Shown here: piece by piece, positions 14,480 through 22,411 of the stretch
How the letters are laid out: every line of letters starts with the position of its first letter
Position numbering within the stretch: the stretch's first letter is position 1
DNA from: Collinsella sp.
Lineage (GTDB): Bacteria; Actinomycetota; Coriobacteriia; Coriobacteriales; Coriobacteriaceae
NCBI GenBank assembly: GCA_019419525.1
Contig: DXZU01000041.1
Location: forward strand, 1-30,636
Direction: 5' to 3'
Length of the DNA: 30,636 nt
Translations under genes and position numbers: made by a program
Notes under the pieces: model-generated
What the model saw: only the letters and a program-made list of their open reading frames with translations
The model's database searches: none
What the model was told of the DNA's origin: nothing

Positions 14480-15583
14480 ATGTCCAAGCCGCGTCGTCGT
14501 AAGCAAAAAAAGCAGGTTAAGCCCGAGCTCAAGCTCAGGCAGTTTGCCGCTACCGAGCTTTCCGACCAGCTTGCCGCCCTTCCCTGCGCCGCCGACCTGC
14601 CGCGCTTTATGGTCGACACGGTCGCCGGCGCCTATGCGCCCGCCGATGCCGAGCTCATGATCGAGGGCTTCGGCGCCGCGGCCACACGCCCGGTCACGCT
14701 GCGCGCCAACACGCTCAAGGCGACCGCCGAGGACATCGCTGCGGCGCTCGGTGCCGCCGGCATCGCCCACAACCCCGTCGCTTGGTATCCGGACGCCTTT
14801 ATCCTGCCCGAGGCCCAGGTTTCCGACCTATGGGACCTCGACATCTACCGCGACGGCAAGATCTACCTACAGAGCCTGTCGTCCATGATGCCGCCTTTGG
14901 TGTTGGGCGCCCAGGCAGGCGAGGACATCCTGGACATGTGCGCAGCCCCTGGCGGCAAGACGACGCAGATCGCCGCCCTCACCCAGGGCCAGGCACACCT
15001 CACGGCCTGCGAGATGAGCATTCCCCGCGCCGAAAAGCTTGAGTCCAACCTCCACCGCCAAGGTGCCAAAAACGTGCCCGTCATGCGCATCGACGCACGC
15101 GAGCTCGACGAGTTCTTCCGCTTTGACCGCATCCTGCTCGACGCTCCCTGCACCGGCACGGGCACCGTCATCAGTGGCAACGAGAAAAGCCTGCGCGGCC
15201 TCACCGAGCAGCTGCTCGTCAAGTGCGCCCGCTCGCAGCGCGCGCTTCTGGACCGCGCCATGGGAGCCCTCAAACCGGGCGGCACGCTCGTCTATTCCAC
15301 CTGTTCGATCATGCCGCAGGAAAACGAGGACGCCCTGCAAGAGGCCCTCGACAAGCACATGGATTGCGAGCTTATCCCCCTCGACGGCACACCGAGCGAA
15401 AGTGAAGCGCGTCGCGCCCAGGATGCCGGCGAGGAGCCGCATATCGAGTGCAACGCCCTCACCGAGGCCATCGCCGCCGGCCATGTCTCGGCCATCGCCA
15501 ACGGTATGCCCGGCACGCTGACCATTCCGCCTAGCCGCGATTTTGAGGGCTTCTACATTGCCCTGATCCGAAAACGCAGCTAG
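14480..15583 (+). CDS. NOL1/NOP2/Sun-family RNA m5C methyltransferase
   Basis: The enzyme uses SAM to methylate C5 of cytosine in rRNA or tRNA (RsmB/RsmF type). The 367 residues begin with a basic tail (KPRRRKQKKQ). The SAM-binding motif I is DMCAAPGGK (152-160). Motif IV is DAPCTGTG with C224, and motif VI is YSTCS with C275; these are the two family cysteines, nucleophile and release. KPGGTLVYSTC precedes it. The end FEGFYIALIRK is the usual terminal strand. The start ATG 14480 has GGAAGGAAAG upstream. It is shorter than E. coli RsmF (about 480) and lacks an RsmB-type NusB domain, so the target is open. A constant-loop hairpin lies directly upstream. Confidence 0.9.
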   Translation: MSKPRRRKQKKQVKPELKLRQFAATELSDQLAALPCAADLPRFMVDTVAGAYAPADAELMIEGFGAAATRPVTLRANTLKATAEDIAAALGAAGIAHNPVAWYPDAFILPEAQVSDLWDLDIYRDGKIYLQSLSSMMPPLVLGAQAGEDILDMCAAPGGKTTQIAALTQGQAHLTACEMSIPRAEKLESNLHRQGAKNVPVMRIDARELDEFFRFDRILLDAPCTGTGTVISGNEKSLRGLTEQLLVKCARSQRALLDRAMGALKPGGTLVYSTCSIMPQENEDALQEALDKHMDCELIPLDGTPSESEARRAQDAGEEPHIECNALTEAIAAGHVSAIANGMPGTLTIPPSRDFEGFYIALIRKRS

Positions 15584-15607
15584 CGCACGGATCAAAAACT
15601 CAACAAG

Positions 15608-15778
15608 CTATCTCTGTGCGCGTTTGCCCTGCTGGTCGCGATGCTGTTTAAGCATCGCGCGCTCCTTGCGTTCGGCCCTTTTGCCCTTAATGGCCGTGAC
15701 CACAAAGTAGATGACCGCGGCGGCAACGATTGCGCCCACGCACAGGCCAATCGAGCCAAACATTGCTGTCAATTCCAT
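15608..15778 (-). CDS. Small single-pass membrane protein (56 aa)
   Basis: A 57-codon frame runs from ATG 15778 to TAG 15608, with AGAGGTG 8 bases before the ATG. The product has a short N-terminus (MELTAMFGS), one hydrophobic segment of about 20 residues (IGLCVGAIVAAAVIYFVVTA) and a strongly basic tail (KGKRAERKERAMLKQHRDQQ). The positive tail predicts a cytoplasmic C-terminus. It lies between two plus-strand genes and has no recognised family. The organised domain layout and good ribosome site argue that it is real. Confidence 0.6.
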   Translation of the reverse strand: MELTAMFGSIGLCVGAIVAAAVIYFVVTAIKGKRAERKERAMLKQHRDQQGKRAQR

Positions 15779-15969
15779 ACCGCGTCACCTCTCTTTTAAA
15801 CGGGACTTTCAAGATAGCACCTCGATCCTCGCCACCACAGCTCCTTCACGTTCTCCCGCCCTTCGGTCTAACGGATGGCGCGGCGGGGAAAAATCATCTC
15901 GTCAAACGATTTAGCATTCGCAATTCCGGCTGCATCGCGCCGGCCGCCATCACATAGAATCGAGCTTCC

Positions 15970-17061
15970 ATGGATACCCTCAACGATCTAAATGAGCGCG
16001 TCGACGCCTTCGTCGGCACCAGCTCCTTCGACACGCCTGCCGCGGCAAACGACCAAGCCCCCATCGATGTGCCCGCCGAGGTTCACGAGGACATCGTCGC
16101 CTCGGTCGATTTCTCCGAGGTCGAGCTCGCAGACGAGTTCACCGAACCCCAGGTAGCCGTGACCCCCAACGGACTGCTTCCCATGGAGCCGCTGCCCATC
16201 GACGGGCGCCTGCGCAAGGCGGCCCTTCGCATGCCTGACGAGATTGAGGAGGCCAGCGGCTTCACGCTCTTCGGCCGTCGTATCAAATCGCTCATCTACA
16301 CCACCGACGTCGCGGTCATCCGCAACTCCAACGCCGATGCCGTCTTTGCCGTTTACCCCTTCACGCCGCAGCCCGCCATTACGCAGGCGCTGCTGACCGT
16401 CGCCGAGTGCCCGGTCTTCGTAGGCGTGGGCGGTGGCACCACCACCGGCAAGCGTTCCGTGCAGATGGCAGCCGTCTCCGAGATGCAGGGCGCGGCGGGC
16501 TGTGTGGTCAACTCCCCCGCCACCGCCGAGATGGTCGAGCACATCACCAACATTGCCGACATCCCCGTCATCGCTACGGTCGTTCGCTGCGACGACGATG
16601 CCCACGCCAAGGTGCGCGCTGGAGCCAAGATTCTCAACATCGCCGCCGGCAAGAACACGCCCCAGGTCCTACGCGAGCTGCGCAAGCACTATCCCAACCT
16701 GCCGCTCATCGCGCCGGGCGGCAAGACGCCCGAGAGCATCCGTGAAACCATCGCCGCCGGCGCCAACGCCATCATCTGGACGCCGCCTTCGGCCCAGCAG
16801 CTACAGACCGACATGATGCAGCGTTATCGCAAGATGAAGGAAGACGCCACCCCCGTTATCTCGCACGACGATGTGCCCATTATCGACCAGGTCTCCGCCG
16901 CCGAGGTCAGCCAGGTCGAGAACATGAATCCCGACGTGCCGATTCCCGACGAAGTCATCGAGCGCGTCGCTTCGATCCACGAGCGCGTCGAGGAGCATCG
17001 CGCCAATCGCGGCCTCAAGCCATCACTGCACGGCTTCTTCTTCCGCGGAAAGAAACGCTAG
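15970..17061 (+). CDS. TIM-barrel-like protein, possibly hydrolase, function unknown
   Basis: The 363-residue protein has an acidic N-terminal extension (about 1-75), then a predicted alternating beta/alpha region. Features include VFVGVGGGTTTGKRS (149-163), VVNSPATAEMVEHI, IPVIATVV, GAKILNIAAGKNTPQVLREL, LPLIAPGGKTPESIRETI and ANAIIWTPPSA. The repeated beta-strand/Gly-rich-loop pattern, with late AGG-like phosphate-binding turns, resembles phosphate-binding TIM barrels. I cannot name a substrate. The C-terminus is basic (FFFRGKKR). The ATG has only a weak ribosome site; a TAGAAT lies 10 bases above, so a leaderless or near-leaderless message is possible. It stands alone and is followed by a strong terminator. 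Confidence 0.7.
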   Translation: MDTLNDLNERVDAFVGTSSFDTPAAANDQAPIDVPAEVHEDIVASVDFSEVELADEFTEPQVAVTPNGLLPMEPLPIDGRLRKAALRMPDEIEEASGFTLFGRRIKSLIYTTDVAVIRNSNADAVFAVYPFTPQPAITQALLTVAECPVFVGVGGGTTTGKRSVQMAAVSEMQGAAGCVVNSPATAEMVEHITNIADIPVIATVVRCDDDAHAKVRAGAKILNIAAGKNTPQVLRELRKHYPNLPLIAPGGKTPESIRETIAAGANAIIWTPPSAQQLQTDMMQRYRKMKEDATPVISHDDVPIIDQVSAAEVSQVENMNPDVPIPDEVIERVASIHERVEEHRANRGLKPSLHGFFFRGKKR

Positions 17062-17073
17062 CCGCAACAGCAA

Positions 17074-17106
17074 GGCCCGCCCCACAAACGTGAGGCGGGC
17101 CGTTTT
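17074..17106 (+). terminator. Intrinsic terminator
   Basis: GGCCCGCC (17074-17081) pairs with GGCGGGCC (17094-17101), then GTTTTC. It ends the TIM-barrel gene, which converges on the DegV gene. Confidence 0.8.
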
Positions 17107-17142
17107 CGCTTGAACAAACATGCAGCGACGTGATGGGGCAAA

Positions 17143-18033
17143 TTAATCCACGCGCTTGTCGCCCATAAAGAAGAGCGCCACCGTACCAGGTCCGGTATGC
17201 GAGCCAATCAGAGTACCGATGTCATTGATCTCAATCTTGCCTTTAAGCTGCGGAACCTGTTCCTCGATCAGCGCCGCAACTGCCTCGGCATCCTCGCGGC
17301 ACGCCGAGTGCGACATGATGCACTTACCCGAACAATCCGCACCGTCCTGCACGTGTGCCATCATGGTCTTAGCCATCTCGGAAATCGCGCGCTTCTTAGT
17401 GCGAATCTTCTCACGTGGCGACAGCTTGCCGTCGCAATCGACCGTCATAAGCGGGCAAATCTTAAGCGCCGTGCCGATGATCGCGCTCGCAGCCGAAATG
17501 CGACCGCCTCGTAGGTAGCTCGACAGATCGGTCGAGAAGAACCAGTGGTGCAGGTTGAGTTTGTGCTCCTCGATCCAAGCAGCCGTCTCGTCGAGTGAAG
17601 CCCCGCTATCGCGCACGTCGGCGGCATATTCCAGCAACAGACCAAAGCCCGAAGACGCCCCCAGCGAATCGATGACGCGCACCTTGCCGCCCTCGGGATA
17701 GCGATCCGCAAGCATCTGCGCCGCGACGCAGGCCGATCCATACGTGCCCGAAATACCCGACGACAACGTCAGGTGCAGCACGTCTTTACCCTCGGCAACA
17801 AACGGCTCCCAAAACTCCTCGTACTCACCCACGCTCACCTGAGACGTCTTGGGCATGGCGCCCGCGGCAATCTGGGCAAAAAACTTGTCCGGTGTAATCG
17901 ACTGATACAGATCGTCCGTATAGACAACATCGTCGATCTCGTAATGAAAACACACGACAGGGATATTGCGCGACGCAAAGAACTCACGGGTTCGGTCGGC
18001 GGCGGATTCACAGGTCAGGACAAAATCACTCAT
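17143..18033 (-). CDS. DegV-family fatty-acid-binding protein (FakB-like)
   Basis: DegV/FakB proteins bind a fatty acid and, with the FakA kinase, present it for phosphorylation to acyl-phosphate for phospholipid synthesis. At 296 residues it is of normal length. Family motifs are the N-terminal DFVLTCESAAD, the TSQVS loop (63-67), SSGISGTYGSA (91-101) and the C-terminal GSHTGPGTVALFF, which hold the carboxylate in characterised FakBs. FakA is not in the window. The start ATG 18033 follows AAGGAG at 8 bases. It is transcribed away from fbp; an extended -10 lies about 30 bases upstream. The ligand is unknown. Confidence 0.92.
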   Translation of the reverse strand: MSDFVLTCESAADRTREFFASRNIPVVCFHYEIDDVVYTDDLYQSITPDKFFAQIAAGAMPKTSQVSVGEYEEFWEPFVAEGKDVLHLTLSSGISGTYGSACVAAQMLADRYPEGGKVRVIDSLGASSGFGLLLEYAADVRDSGASLDETAAWIEEHKLNLHHWFFSTDLSSYLRGGRISAASAIIGTALKICPLMTVDCDGKLSPREKIRTKKRAISEMAKTMMAHVQDGADCSGKCIMSHSACREDAEAVAALIEEQVPQLKGKIEINDIGTLIGSHTGPGTVALFFMGDKRVD

Positions 18034-18061
18034 ATGAGGCTCCTTACGTATTGTTGCGCAA

Positions 18062-18070
18062 ATTATCGCA
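18062..18070 (-). promoter_or_regulatory. Extended -10 of the DegV gene
   Basis: The minus strand reads TGCGATAAT, identical to the element at 12082-12090. The leader would be about 22 bases. No clear -35 was seen. Confidence 0.45.
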
Positions 18071-18098
18071 CAGTGAGCCTACATGCGGTACATATGTC

Positions 18099-18129
18099 CA
18101 CTATTTACCAAATCGAACCAAAAATAGTG
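18099..18129. promoter_or_regulatory. Inverted repeat in the degV-fbp intergenic region
   Basis: CACTATTT (18099-18106) and AAATAGTG (18122-18129) are perfect 8-bp inverted arms. They lie upstream of the DegV -10 and could be an operator. The rest of the 18034-18353 gap is relatively A/T-rich with no supported gene. Confidence 0.35.
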
Positions 18130-18297
18130 AACATCTTTACCACCATCGTCTTCACCGGCCCCACGCATAAATATCTGAGAAAACACCTTCTGTCGTCTCC
18201 ACCCAACCAACACATCTACCTTCACTAAATCGATTTACCAAACCATTCAGCCGACAATTCAGCCGCTGGCGCAAAATCGAAACAAAAGCGGCGCATA

Positions 18298-18325
18298 CTG
18301 ATAAACGTTTGACGCCGTTTATCAG
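18298..18325. promoter_or_regulatory. Palindromic operator-like site upstream of fbp
   Basis: CTGATAAACG and CGTTTATCAG are perfect 10-bp arms with an 8-base spacer. CATACT (18294-18299), a possible -10, overlaps the left arm, placing the palindrome at the probable transcription start. TTTTA follows the right arm, so a weak attenuator hairpin is the alternative reading. Confidence 0.5.
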
Positions 18326-18353
18326 TTTTACCAGCCCCATCGGAAGGTGTTTC

Positions 18354-20270
18354 ATGGTCGCATTCGATCGCAACCCGCAAGACTTCAAGTATCTGCGCCT
18401 GCTGTCGAGACAGTTCCCCACCGAACAATCCGCATTTACCGAGATTATCAACCTCTCGGCCATCCTCAACCTACCCAAGGGCACCGAGCATTTTATGAGC
18501 GACGTGCACGGCGAGTACGAAGCCTTTATGCACATCCTCAACAACTGCTCGGGCGTCGTGCGCGAGCATGTCGACGAGATTTTTGGCGACACGCTCTCCT
18601 TTGACGAAAAGGGCGAGCTGTGCACGCTCATTTACTACCCGCGCGAGAAGATTGAGCTGGTCCGCAGCCAGCGCGAGGACTCGCCAACTTGGTACAAGAC
18701 GATGCTTGACCAGCTCATCATGGTCGCACGCTCGCTTTCGAGCCGCTACACGCGCTCCAAGGTGCGTAAGGCCATCCCGCGCGACTACGCCTATATCATC
18801 GACGAGTTGTTGCACACGCACCCGGACGAGAACAACTATCGCGTGCGCTATCACGAGCGCATCGTGGAGTCCATCCTGGAGACCGCCAGCGCCGACGACT
18901 TTATCGAGTCGCTCGCTTCGCTCATCAAGCGCCTGGCCGTCGACCACCTGCACCTGGTGGGCGATATCTTCGACCGCGGCGGCGGCGCGGCCAAGATTAT
19001 GGACCGTCTGCTCACCTACCATTCACTCGACATCCAGTGGGGCAACCACGACCTGCTGTGGATGGGCGCTGCGGCCGGTGAGCCCGCCTGCATCGCCACG
19101 GTGCTGCGCAACAACCTACGCTACGACAACTACGAGATCCTGGAGAACGACTACGGCATCTCACTGCGTGAGCTTGTCGCCTTTGCCGATGCCACCTACA
19201 CCGCCGGTGAGTCCATCACCCCGCTGATCAAGGCCATCAACGTCCTACTCTTTAAGCTCGAGGGCCAGATTATCCAGCGCCACCCCGAGTTCGATATGAC
19301 CGACCGCCTGTTACTCGACAAGATCAACCACGACACCGGCACGGTCACGCTCGCCGACGGCAGCGTGTGGCCGCTCACGACCAACGACTTCCCCACCGTC
19401 GACCCGACGGACCCCTATACGCTCACGTCTCAGGAGCAGCACATCATCGACAAGCTCGTGTCCGAGTTTGTCACCGCCGATCACCTGCATCGCCATATCG
19501 ATTTCCTCTATTCCCACGGCTCGATGTGCAAGGTCGCCAACGGCAACCTGCTGTTCCATGGCTGCGTGCCGCTCAACGAAGACGGCACCTTTAGCAGCAT
19601 GAACTGTCTGGGCACCTGGCACGTTGGCCGCGATTATCTCGATTTTTGCGACCACATCGCCCGCCGCGCCTGGCGCGTGGGCGACCGCGACGCCCTCGAC
19701 TGGATGTGGTACCTGTGGATTGGCTTTAACTCACCCGCCAGCGGACGCCTGGTGCGTACCTTTGAGCGCGCCTATATCGCCGATAAGAGCACCTGGATCG
19801 AGCCGATGGACCCGTACTTTACGCTTACCAAGTCGCCCTCGGTCTGCGATGACATCATGCGCGAGTTTGGCGTCGTGCCCATGGCATGTTCACCGACCGG
19901 CCACATCATCAACGGCCACACGCCCGTTAAAACCACCAAGGGTGAGCAGCCCATCCGCGCCGAGGGCAAACTGCTGGTCATCGATGGCGGCTTCTGCCGC
20001 GCTTACCATCCCAAGACGGGTATCGCCGGCTATACGCTCATCTCGAGCTCGCGCGGCTGCCGCCTCAAGTCGCACCGGGCCTTTACGACGGTTGCCGAGG
20101 CACTCACGCGCAACGTGGACATCGAAAGCGAGACCAACCGTTTTGACCAAGCAGACCGTCGCCGCATGGTAAGCGACACCGATACTGGCGCCAAGATCCG
20201 CAGCCAGATCCAGGACCTGCGCCAGCTGCTCGATGCATATAGAAACGGTGCTATCGAGGAGCGCGCCTAG
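18354..20270 (+). CDS. fbp: Class III fructose-1,6-bisphosphatase
   Basis: Fbp hydrolyses fructose 1,6-bisphosphate to fructose 6-phosphate for gluconeogenesis in the cytoplasm. The 638-residue length and the sequence match the Firmicutes-type class III enzymes (about 640-670), which are calcineurin-like metallophosphatases unlike the common class I form. Metal-binding motifs are SDVHGEY (49-55), GDIFDRGG (203-210) and GNHD (230-233), with a later INGHTPVK near 520. The start at 18354 follows GGAAGGTG; the ATG at 18309 lies inside the upstream palindrome and has no site. It is followed by a hairpin, then gtrA genes on the same strand. Confidence 0.95.
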   Translation: MVAFDRNPQDFKYLRLLSRQFPTEQSAFTEIINLSAILNLPKGTEHFMSDVHGEYEAFMHILNNCSGVVREHVDEIFGDTLSFDEKGELCTLIYYPREKIELVRSQREDSPTWYKTMLDQLIMVARSLSSRYTRSKVRKAIPRDYAYIIDELLHTHPDENNYRVRYHERIVESILETASADDFIESLASLIKRLAVDHLHLVGDIFDRGGGAAKIMDRLLTYHSLDIQWGNHDLLWMGAAAGEPACIATVLRNNLRYDNYEILENDYGISLRELVAFADATYTAGESITPLIKAINVLLFKLEGQIIQRHPEFDMTDRLLLDKINHDTGTVTLADGSVWPLTTNDFPTVDPTDPYTLTSQEQHIIDKLVSEFVTADHLHRHIDFLYSHGSMCKVANGNLLFHGCVPLNEDGTFSSMNCLGTWHVGRDYLDFCDHIARRAWRVGDRDALDWMWYLWIGFNSPASGRLVRTFERAYIADKSTWIEPMDPYFTLTKSPSVCDDIMREFGVVPMACSPTGHIINGHTPVKTTKGEQPIRAEGKLLVIDGGFCRAYHPKTGIAGYTLISSSRGCRLKSHRAFTTVAEALTRNVDIESETNRFDQADRRRMVSDTDTGAKIRSQIQDLRQLLDAYRNGAIEERA

Positions 20271-20276
20271 CACCAC

Positions 20277-20319
20277 CCGCGGGGATTGGCTAAACTTGCT
20301 AAGTTTGTCATCCCCGCGG
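20277..20319 (+). terminator. Hairpin between fbp and the first gtrA
   Basis: CCGCGGGGAT (20277-20286) pairs with ATCCCCGCGG (20310-20319), and AAACTT/AAGTTT pair inside. There is no T-tract, so it may stabilise a 3' end or reduce read-through rather than terminate fully. Confidence 0.5.
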
Positions 20320-20348
20320 CGCCCCGGCGCCACCATAAGGCAGGTACC

Positions 20349-20744
20349 ATGCAAAAGCTCCTTGCGCAGATCATGAAGTTTGGCGTCGTCGGCGTCATTG
20401 CCACGGTCATCGACTTTGGCATTATGAATCTGCTCCACTACGGTCTGGGCCTCAACATCCTAATCGCCAACACCAGCGGCTTTATCATCTCACTCATCTT
20501 TAACTACCTCGCCAGCATGAAGTACGTGTTTGCGCACAAGGAGGGCATGAGCCGCCGCCGCGAGTTCATTATCTTTGTCGTGCTGTCTGTGATCGGTTTG
20601 GGACTCAACGACGGCATCGTGCTGGCGCTCAACGCCGGCCTGGGGCTCGAGGCCAATATCGCCAAGATTTGCGCCACCGCGCTTGTCATGGTCTACAACT
20701 TTGTGACCCGAAAGATCTTCCTGGAAGGCGACGAGACCAAGTAA
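20349..20744 (+). CDS. GtrA-family membrane protein, paralogue 1
   Basis: The 131-residue protein has four predicted transmembrane helices and the GtrA signature: KFGVVGVIATVIDFGIMNLL at the first helix and IFNYLASMKYVF after the second. GtrA-like proteins are thought to move lipid-linked sugars across the membrane for surface glycan decoration. The start at 20349 is set by AAGGCAGG upstream. The loop KEGMSRRREF and helix SVIGLGLNDGI are nearly repeated in the next gene, so the pair arose by duplication. No glycosyltransferase is adjacent, so the glycan is unknown. Confidence 0.88.
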   Translation: MQKLLAQIMKFGVVGVIATVIDFGIMNLLHYGLGLNILIANTSGFIISLIFNYLASMKYVFAHKEGMSRRREFIIFVVLSVIGLGLNDGIVLALNAGLGLEANIAKICATALVMVYNFVTRKIFLEGDETK

Positions 20745-20765
20745 CTCGCAACCTTACAGCTTTAC

Positions 20766-20813
20766 AATGCCCACGGATGACGCGCGTCGAGCGCTGTGTT
20801 GTTCGTGGGCATT
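20766..20813. terminator. Hairpin between the two gtrA genes
   Basis: AATGCCCACG (20766-20775) pairs with CGTGGGCATT (20804-20813). No T-tract follows. The remaining 150 bases to the next gene are A/T-richer and hold TATAGT (about 20875), a possible -10 for the second gtrA. Confidence 0.45.
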
Positions 20814-20962
20814 GCTCGTTTACGGGCAAATTTTCAACGTTTGCGGATTAGCTCTTGAAAATTTGGCGAGTTCGTATAGTTCTTGGCAAGGACCTTACGT
20901 TTCCCTTGCAAAAGCTCTAAAGTATCCTCTGCTCGATTCATCAACGCATTGGATGTGATTAC

Positions 20963-21370
20963 GTGCGCAAGGCACTGGCACAACCTCATACCAAGCAGTT
21001 CCTCAAGTTCGCTGTCGTGGGTCTTATCTCCTTTGGCATCGACTGGGGCATGCTCATTGCGCTCGTCGAGCTGTTTCACCTCGACTTTTTGATGAGCACC
21101 ACGGTCTCGTTTACCACGTCCGTCGTGGTCAACTACTGGCTCAGCATGAAGTACGTGTTCGACCATCGCGAGGGCATGAGCCGCAAGCGCGAGTTCACGA
21201 TCTTCACCATCCTGTCGGTGATCGGCCTGGGCCTCAACGACCTGTACATGTTTGTGGGCGTCACGTTTTTGAGCATCGGCTACCAGGCCATGAAGGCCAT
21301 CGCCACGTTCCTCGTCACCTGGTACAACTACTTCAGCCGCCGCTTCTTCCTCGAGGGCGCACGGTCGTAG
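20963..21370 (+). CDS. GtrA-family membrane protein, paralogue 2
   Basis: The 135-residue protein has four transmembrane helices: KFAVVGLISFGIDWGMLIAL, then a second helix ending VVVNYWLSMKYVF. It shares EGMSRKREF and LSVIGLGLND with paralogue 1. The start is GTG 20963; the ribosome site (GGATGTGA) is poor and no better in-frame start exists. The C-terminal tail FFLEGARS parallels IFLEGDETK of the neighbour. Function as in the family: probable flipping of polyprenyl-linked sugars, partner unknown. The gene ends at a strong terminator. Confidence 0.88.
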   Translation: MRKALAQPHTKQFLKFAVVGLISFGIDWGMLIALVELFHLDFLMSTTVSFTTSVVVNYWLSMKYVFDHREGMSRKREFTIFTILSVIGLGLNDLYMFVGVTFLSIGYQAMKAIATFLVTWYNYFSRRFFLEGARS

Positions 21371-21396
21371 TCGATTCGCTATTTGCTTGAATGTAT

Positions 21397-21430
21397 AACC
21401 GGTTGGAATTCCCATTCCAACCGGTTTTTT
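21397..21430 (+). terminator. Intrinsic terminator after gtrA paralogue 2
   Basis: AACCGGTTGGAAT (21397-21409) pairs perfectly with ATTCCAACCGGTT (21414-21426) around TCCC and is followed by more T residues to 21430. Confidence 0.92.
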
Positions 21431-21469
21431 GTTTGCCGAGAGACCCGGCGACCCAATCCCATTCGCATG

Positions 21470-21507
21470 AAAAACGGGCGGCCCGGATGTCTGTCCGAAC
21501 CGCCCGT
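21470..21507 (-). terminator. Intrinsic terminator of the DUF4430 operon
   Basis: On the minus strand ACGGGCGG (21507-21500) pairs with CCGCCCGT (21481-21474), with an inner CGGA/TCCG, and TTTT follows. It closes the riboswitch-controlled operon. Confidence 0.8.
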
Positions 21508-21529
21508 CTGGCGCGCTATGTCGAAGCCT

Positions 21530-22411
21530 CTAGCCTGTAACGTAATACCAGACCACGTTGTCGCCGTTGGAGAGAACGTAGTTGCTGCAGGCCGTCATGG
21601 GCGTTGTGCCGTTGACGGAGTACATCCAGCCGCTCGTGCCGCCGTACTGTTTCTCGGCCAAACCACCAATCGCGGAGACATACGTGCCGTACGACGAGCC
21701 ATGTGCGTTGACAGAAAGGCCCAGCGCGCACAGGGCATCGTAGACGGTAGCGCCTTCGTTAAAGGTAAAGGTGCCACCAGAAGACACAGGATTGCCCACG
21801 GCGCTCGATGTGACCGAAACCGACACCGTATCCTGCGAGCCGCCCTGTCCGCCCGAGGGAGCGCTTCCGCCATTAGAGCTGGAGGCTCCATCAGACGACT
21901 GACCGCCGCCCGAAGAAGCACCGCCAGACACATTGGAAGTATCGCCGGCTCCCGTATTCTGGGCAGCGGATTTATCTCCAGACTTCTTGCCGTCCCGACC
22001 ATCGGACTTCTTGCTATCCGAGCTTTTATCCGATTCCTTGTTTGAAGACTCGGAATCGTCCTTGGACTCGTCTTTTACATCATTCGATGACTTGGATTCC
22101 TCGGAGCTGGCCTCGCCCGAAGTCGTAGTCGAGCCAGACGCCTTGGTGTCCTTGGTGACGACGCTCTCCCCCGTCACGGTCTGAATGATCCAGTCGATGG
22201 ACCAGGCACCGCTTGCGGAAGGATGGACGAAACCCAGCGAGACGACGATCAGAATGGTGCACGCGGCAGTCAGGACGCCGAGGAGCGTCTTGCGGCGAGG
22301 GGCGGACGCCGCCGAAGCGGCGCCCTGTTGCTTTGCATCGTCAAGCTGGATAAACGAGGAATCTGGTTGCTTGGGGTCAGCGTCCTTGGATTTATTGGAC
22401 ACAGCCCTCAC
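21530..22411 (-). CDS. Membrane-anchored DUF4430 protein
   Basis: The 293-residue protein has a cytoplasmic N-terminus of about 40 residues and one transmembrane helix (TLLGVLTAACTILIVVSLGF, 42-61). A long Ser/Lys/Asp/Gly-rich spacer follows (about 85-195), then a single C-terminal DUF4430 domain (about 196-293) with SGWMYSVNG and NGDNVVWYYVTG. DUF4430 resembles the C-terminal domain of transcobalamin and intrinsic factor, which contacts B12. The GTG start at 22411 directly follows the TAG of the upstream gene, so translation is coupled; a second GTG at 22402 is possible. It shares the cobalamin riboswitch at 26344-26516 through the operon. A surface corrinoid-binding role is inferred from domain and regulation. 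Confidence 0.82.
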   Translation of the reverse strand: MRAVSNKSKDADPKQPDSSFIQLDDAKQQGAASAASAPRRKTLLGVLTAACTILIVVSLGFVHPSASGAWSIDWIIQTVTGESVVTKDTKASGSTTTSGEASSEESKSSNDVKDESKDDSESSNKESDKSSDSKKSDGRDGKKSGDKSAAQNTGAGDTSNVSGGASSGGGQSSDGASSSNGGSAPSGGQGGSQDTVSVSVTSSAVGNPVSSGGTFTFNEGATVYDALCALGLSVNAHGSSYGTYVSAIGGLAEKQYGGTSGWMYSVNGTTPMTACSNYVLSNGDNVVWYYVTG

